From the NCBI GenBank assembly GCA_902783215.1, contig CACZQD010000075.1, positions 1 to 10,506 on the forward strand: DNA of 10,506 bases, read 5' to 3'. Shown piece by piece: positions 6,965-10,506 of this stretch; the first letter of the stretch is position 1; each line of letters begins with the position of its first letter. The notes below the pieces were generated by a model. The model had not been told where the DNA came from, ran no database searches, and saw nothing but the letters and a program-made list of their open reading frames with translations. Source of the stretch: an uncultured Erysipelotrichaceae bacterium (GTDB taxonomy: Bacteria; Bacillota_I; Bacilli_A; RF39; UBA660). The translations under genes and the position numbers were made by a program.

Positions 6965-8105
6965 TTTTTTCTCCCTTACTAAAAATATGATATTTGCCAT
7001 TTACAAATTCAAATACAGCTTTTCCTACACCAATAATTGGAGTAGATAAAAGCATTCCAATCATTCCAAAGAAATGACCAAATACAAGTAAACCAACTAT
7101 AATAGATACTGGATGTAGTTTAGTTGTTTTACTCATAACAATTGGTGATAAAATATTACCTTCTAATGTTTGAATTACTATAATTGAGATTCCAACACCA
7201 ATACCTACACCCATACTCTGTGAAAATCCAACTATTAAAGCTGGTACTGCACCAATATATGGTCCGGCATATGGAATAACGTTCATTAAAGCACAGAATA
7301 GTGCGAATAAAATAGGAGCTTTTAAACCAAGTAGTGCGAAAGCGATAGAACATGCTATAAAGATAATTACCGCATCAAACAATGCACCATTCACATAAGC
7401 ACGTAACACTTTATTAATACGTGTTAATAAATTTCTCACACTCTTTTTATACTTAGTTGGCACAAATAATATAATAGTATCATTGATATTATTAAATCCT
7501 AATAAAAGGAAAAAGCCAATAATTAATCCAATTAAGAAAGTACCTATTCCAGAAATAACAGAAAGAGTACCATTCACTATAGTATTAGGTAATTTTTGAG
7601 ATATATTTTCACCATAATGAATAATAATATCATATACTTTATCTTTAGCTGCATTTGCATTAATAAACTCAATATTAGAAAGTTTATCAAATATAGAATT
7701 AGTATAATGATATATTTTTTGAGTAATTCCTGGTAATGAGTTAGAAAAATCAATTAATTGATCATATACCAAAGGAATTAATGCAGAAATAATCAAAGAA
7801 ATAATCAATATCAAAGTTATATAAGATAAAGTAATACTTATTACCCTTTTTACACCTTTTTTCTCTAAATAATTAACAAGAGGATTCAAAAGCCAGGCAA
7901 TAACAAATCCAATAAATAATGGGCTTAAAACAGATAAAACGGTTATTAATATATTAATAATTTTCATTTCTTTAATAATAATTAATATAACATATATAGC
8001 AACAATAATCATTGTAATTAAAAGTATTTTTAAAATATTCTTACCAATACTTAAAATTTCATTCAAATTATTATAATCAATTTTCTTTTCATTCTTTTTA
8101 TTCAT
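6951..8105 (-). CDS. AI-2E family (TqsA/PerM-like) membrane transporter
   Basis: A polytopic membrane protein of the AI-2E/UPF0118 family, some members of which export autoinducer-2 or act as ion antiporters; the substrate here is unknown. The 384 residues show about seven to eight hydrophobic segments, with family landmarks: PLFIGFVIAWLLNPLVNYLE near residues 61-80, a soluble loop of about 100 residues, then NVIPYAGPYIGAVPAL and a C-terminal LLSTPIIGV-like motif. The start is ATG 8105, with GGTAG (8111-8115) 5 nt upstream; a TTG at 8117 would also be open but is disfavoured. It follows frr after 18 nt, next to a strong hairpin made from the end of frr, and overlaps the kinase gene by 14 nt. 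Confidence 0.88.
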   Translation of the reverse strand: MNKKNEKKIDYNNLNEILSIGKNILKILLITMIIVAIYVILIIIKEMKIINILITVLSVLSPLFIGFVIAWLLNPLVNYLEKKGVKRVISITLSYITLILIISLIISALIPLVYDQLIDFSNSLPGITQKIYHYTNSIFDKLSNIEFINANAAKDKVYDIIIHYGENISQKLPNTIVNGTLSVISGIGTFLIGLIIGFFLLLGFNNINDTIILFVPTKYKKSVRNLLTRINKVLRAYVNGALFDAVIIFIACSIAFALLGLKAPILFALFCALMNVIPYAGPYIGAVPALIVGFSQSMGVGIGVGISIIVIQTLEGNILSPIVMSKTTKLHPVSIIVGLLVFGHFFGMIGMLLSTPIIGVGKAVFEFVNGKYHIFSKGEKNETD

Positions 8106-8115
8106 AATATCTACC

Positions 8116-8151
8116 AAAAGAAACTAAACAGTTAATAGTTCAGTTTCTTTT
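8116..8151 (-). promoter_or_regulatory. hairpin spanning the frr 3' end, possible attenuator
   Basis: The last codons and stop of frr form a 14-bp stem: minus-strand AAAAGAAACTGAAC (8151-8138) pairs with GTTTAGTTTCTTTT (8129-8116), with one G-T pair and an 8-nt loop. The 3' arm ends in TTTT directly before the GGTAG SD of the next gene. It could be a partial terminator, an mRNA processing or stability element, or a translational switch. Confidence 0.5.
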
Positions 8152-8666
8152 ACCTTTACTTTTTCATCAACTATTTTGTTATATTTATTAATTAAATCTT
8201 GAACATCTGATTGATATGCTTTAATATCATCTTCAGTTCCATCTGCATTTTTAATATCATTATTAGCATCTTGTCTAATATTACGCAATACTACTTTACA
8301 ATCTTCTCCATAACCTTTAGCTTGTTTAACATATTCTCTTCTAGTTTCTTCAGTCAAAGCAGGAATATTTAGAATAATAACATCTCCATTATTATTAGGA
8401 GTTAATCCTACATTTGAAGCATATATTCCTTTTTCAATATCACTTAAACAATTACGATCAAATGGTTTAATGTGTAATTGACGGGCTTCAGGAACCGATA
8501 TTGTTGCAAGTTGTTTTAAAGGAGTATCTACTCCATAATAGCTTACCATTACCCCATCAAGAATTGCTGGATTAGCTCTTCCAGCACGAATATTAGTTAA
8601 TCTCTTTTCAAAATTTTCAATAGCATTTTGCATTTCTAACTCTGCATTCATTAAAATATCATCCAT
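8124..8666 (-). CDS. frr: ribosome recycling factor
   Basis: Ribosome recycling factor, which with EF-G splits the post-termination ribosome so that subunits can be reused. At 180 residues it has the normal length (about 185). Family signatures: FEKRLTNIRAGRANPAILDG near 19-38, the YYGVDTPLKQLATISVPEAR block, a domain II with LTPNNNGDVIILNIPALTEETRRE, and a long C-terminal helix ending VKVKETELLTV. The ATG overlaps the proS stop by one base (TAATG), and GGAGG (8674-8678) lies 7 nt upstream inside proS, so the two are translationally coupled. It is more often next to pyrH; here it follows proS. Confidence 0.96.
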   Translation of the reverse strand: MDDILMNAELEMQNAIENFEKRLTNIRAGRANPAILDGVMVSYYGVDTPLKQLATISVPEARQLHIKPFDRNCLSDIEKGIYASNVGLTPNNNGDVIILNIPALTEETRREYVKQAKGYGEDCKVVLRNIRQDANNDIKNADGTEDDIKAYQSDVQDLINKYNKIVDEKVKVKETELLTV

Positions 8667-10354
8667 TATTTTTCCTCCATTATCTTTTTTATTTCATTAA
8701 TAATATTATTATATTCAATATCATATCCTTCATTACGTCCAACTTTAATTTCGACATTATTATCATTAATTTTTTTACCAATTGTAATTCTTATTGGAAT
8801 ACCAATTAAATCCATATCCTTAAATTTAACACCAGGTCTTTCCTTACGATCATCTAGTATTACTTCAATATGATTATTATTTAATTCATCATATAATTCA
8901 TTTGCATATTTCATCTGCATTTCATCACGATCAGAAATAACTACTATTCCCACTTGATAAGGAGCAATACTCATTGGCCATTTAATTCCATATTCATCAT
9001 GATATTGTTCAACAATACTAGCCATTATTCTTGGTACACCAATACCATAGCATCCCATATATACATAATTTAATTTATTAAACTGATCTAAATACTGTAA
9101 ATTAAGTGCTTCTGTATATTTAGTATCTAATTTGAATAAATTACCTACTTCAATACCTTTCTTAAAATATATTTTACCCTTACAATGTGGACACTCATCA
9201 CCTTCTTTAATATTTTTAATATCAGCAACAACATCATATTTGAAATCACTAACATTAACATTTATATAGTGATAATCCGTTTTATTTGCACCAACAACAA
9301 AATTATACATATTTAATACTTCATCATCAACTATAATCTTAATATCAAGATTAATTGGTCCGGCAAAGCCTACTTTCGCACCAGTTACATTTTCTACTTC
9401 TTCAAAACTAGCTAATTCAACTTCCCCATTTAAAAGCTTAGAAAGTTTTGTTTCATTAATATCGCGATCACCTGCTACTAAACAAGCATAGAATTTATCA
9501 TCACACTTATAAATAAGTGTTTTTACTAATTTATAAGGTGGGATATTTAAATACTTTGATATTTCATCAATAGAACCAGCATTAGGTGTTTCTTTTAACT
9601 CTTTAGTTAGTTTTTCCGCCATATCAAATTTTCTAGGAATACAATTACTAACTTCAATATTTGAAGCAAAATCACAAGAATCACATAAAACTAAAATATC
9701 TTCTCCTGTATCTGTAAGAGCTTGAAACTCTTCTGATAATGATCCACCCATCACACCTGTATCGGCTTTAACTACTTTATAATTGAGGCCAACTCGATCA
9801 AATATTTTACAGTAAGCATCATACATCTTTTTATATGAATTATTTAACGATTCACTATCAGCATCAAAACTATAAGCATCTTTCATAGAAAATTCTCTTA
9901 CTCTAATTAAACCTAATCGAGGACGAACTTCATCACGATACTTATTACCAATCTGATATAAATTAAAAGGTAAATCTTTATAACTTCTAATTTTCATACT
10001 AGCAGCCTTAACAAATAATTCCTCATGTGTAGGTCCTAAAGCAAAAGGTCGATTATAACGATCATTTAATTTAAACATTGACTGCCCAAAATTATCTAAT
10101 CTTCCACTTTCCTTATAAACTTCTTGACTAAGTAAATGAGGCATTTCTAACTCTTGCGCTCCAGAAGCATCCATTTCTTCCCGAATAATATTTTCAATTT
10201 TCTTTAATACTCTAAGACCTAAAGGCATATACATGTAAATACCATTACTAGTTTTTTTAATCATTCCTGATTTAACTAATAAATTCCCACTCACACTATC
10301 TTCATCTTTAGCATCTTCCCTTAAAGTATAGAAAAAACTTTGACTTAATTTCAT
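8666..10354 (-). CDS. proS: prolyl-tRNA synthetase, bacterial type with editing domain
   Basis: Class II aminoacyl-tRNA synthetase charging tRNA-Pro. At 562 residues it has the usual length of the bacterial-type enzyme with an insertion (INS) editing domain (E. coli about 572). Seen: GPTHEELF (107-114); motif 2 RDEVRPRLGLIRVREF (140-155); the INS domain between motifs 2 and 3 (about 224-405), with AGDRDINETKL carrying a Lys (K303) at the conserved editing position; motif 3 with MGCYGIGVPR (433-442); and the C-terminal anticodon-binding domain (about 465-562, with DDRKERPGVKFKDMDLIGIP). Two CxxC pairs (C224/C227 and C388/C391) bracket the editing domain and could bind zinc (inference). The ATG has GGAGG (10361-10365) 6 nt upstream. 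It is the first gene of the operon. Confidence 0.96.
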   Translation of the reverse strand: MKLSQSFFYTLREDAKDEDSVSGNLLVKSGMIKKTSNGIYMYMPLGLRVLKKIENIIREEMDASGAQELEMPHLLSQEVYKESGRLDNFGQSMFKLNDRYNRPFALGPTHEELFVKAASMKIRSYKDLPFNLYQIGNKYRDEVRPRLGLIRVREFSMKDAYSFDADSESLNNSYKKMYDAYCKIFDRVGLNYKVVKADTGVMGGSLSEEFQALTDTGEDILVLCDSCDFASNIEVSNCIPRKFDMAEKLTKELKETPNAGSIDEISKYLNIPPYKLVKTLIYKCDDKFYACLVAGDRDINETKLSKLLNGEVELASFEEVENVTGAKVGFAGPINLDIKIIVDDEVLNMYNFVVGANKTDYHYINVNVSDFKYDVVADIKNIKEGDECPHCKGKIYFKKGIEVGNLFKLDTKYTEALNLQYLDQFNKLNYVYMGCYGIGVPRIMASIVEQYHDEYGIKWPMSIAPYQVGIVVISDRDEMQMKYANELYDELNNNHIEVILDDRKERPGVKFKDMDLIGIPIRITIGKKINDNNVEIKVGRNEGYDIEYNNIINEIKKIMEEK

Positions 10355-10374
10355 ACATTTCCTCCACTACTAAT

Positions 10375-10403
10375 ATTTTATATTATTTTACTAATTTTTA
10401 CAA
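10375..10403 (-). promoter_or_regulatory. probable promoter of the proS operon
   Basis: On the minus strand TTGTAA (10403-10398) and TAAAAT (10380-10375) are separated by 17 nt. The predicted start near 10368 leaves a leader of about 15 nt before the ATG, enough for the SD but too short for a T-box riboswitch. In such AT-rich DNA a chance match is possible. Confidence 0.45.
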
Positions 10404-10454
10404 TAGAAAACGAAAATATAATTATTTTTTATAATACATGGTGACCCCCTAAAT

Positions 10455-10483
10455 GTGATATATATTTAATCATATGATAGAAT
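10455..10483 (+). promoter_or_regulatory. divergent promoter for a gene beyond the right edge
   Basis: On the plus strand GTGATA (10455-10460), a 17-nt spacer, and an extended -10 TGATAGAAT (10475-10483) are followed by a leader carrying a strong SD. The gene must start just outside the window. A 10-bp palindrome, ATCATATGAT (10469-10478), overlaps the -10 and could be an operator. Confidence 0.5.
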
Positions 10484-10497
10484 ATTAGGTCAGAAAT

Positions 10498-10505
10498 GGA
10501 GGTGA
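10498..10505 (+). promoter_or_regulatory. strong SD of an off-window plus-strand gene
   Basis: GGAGGTGA is a near-perfect complement of the 16S rRNA 3' end. With normal spacing the start codon falls a few bases past position 10506, so only the leader of this divergent gene is in view. Confidence 0.7.
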
Positions 10506-10506
10506 A

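Noticed and set aside
6965..7000. 12-residue N-terminal extension of the kinase
   Set aside because: AGGGAG is placed perfectly for the ATG at 6964, and the P-loop strand starts directly after it.
7156..7353. 65-codon minus-strand open frame
   Set aside because: It is an out-of-frame shadow of the AI-2E family gene, rich in Cys, Trp, Arg and Ser as expected from a shifted membrane-protein frame.
39..10354. Mycoplasma-type code (TGA read as Trp)
   Set aside because: The Trp codons read in alaS, the kinase and proS are TGG, and all genes are full length under the standard code.
10355..10506. T-box riboswitch ahead of proS
   Set aside because: The space is about 150 nt, shared with a divergent promoter, and no T-box sequence or terminator/antiterminator pair was found.

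Overview
The window is very AT-rich chromosomal DNA. All 11 genes that can be called lie on the minus strand and fill it almost completely. Spacing is tight (TAATG and TAGTG junctions, overlaps of 1 to 14 nt), Shine-Dalgarno (SD) sites are Gram-positive-like, and tryptophan is encoded by TGG in every codon checked, so the standard bacterial code is likely. Two VanY-type peptidoglycan carboxypeptidases, a YugP-type membrane zinc peptidase, QueH and a bacterial-type ProRS with an editing insertion suggest a walled, low-GC member of the Bacillota/Mycoplasmatota border, such as an uncultured gut Bacilli/RF39/Erysipelotrichia-like lineage. That placement is inference from gene content and composition, not from a phylogeny.

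Layout in transcription order (right to left): a short intergenic region (10355-10506) carries a probable minus-strand promoter for a long operon, and on the plus strand a promoter and a strong SD for a gene that begins just past the right edge. The operon runs proS, frr, AI-2E-family membrane protein, dNMP-kinase-like P-loop protein, cytoplasmic VanY-like peptidase, alaS, RDD membrane protein, yugP-like peptidase. It ends at a hairpin and T-tract at 2616-2642. The 3' arm of that terminator doubles as the -35 region of the promoter for a membrane-anchored VanY-like carboxypeptidase (1424-2569). That gene ends at a second terminator (1389-1424), followed at once by an extended -10 promoter for a thioredoxin-fold lipoprotein and queH. 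A weaker hairpin follows queH at the left edge.

The operon mixes translation (ProRS, ribosome recycling factor, AlaRS) with wall and membrane functions; the downstream units handle wall trimming, extracytoplasmic thiol chemistry and queuosine tRNA modification. The most unusual items are: (1) a strongly reduced AlaRS of about 580 residues, lacking both the beta-barrel part of the editing region and the C-terminal C-Ala domain while keeping the editing zinc ligands; (2) a 14-bp hairpin built from the last codons of frr, lying against the SD of the next gene; (3) a VanY-like peptidase with no export signal, translationally overlapped with alaS; (4) compact terminator/promoter junctions. I see no CRISPR array, tRNA, rRNA, insertion sequence or phage module. 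No non-coding stretch exceeds about 150 bases.
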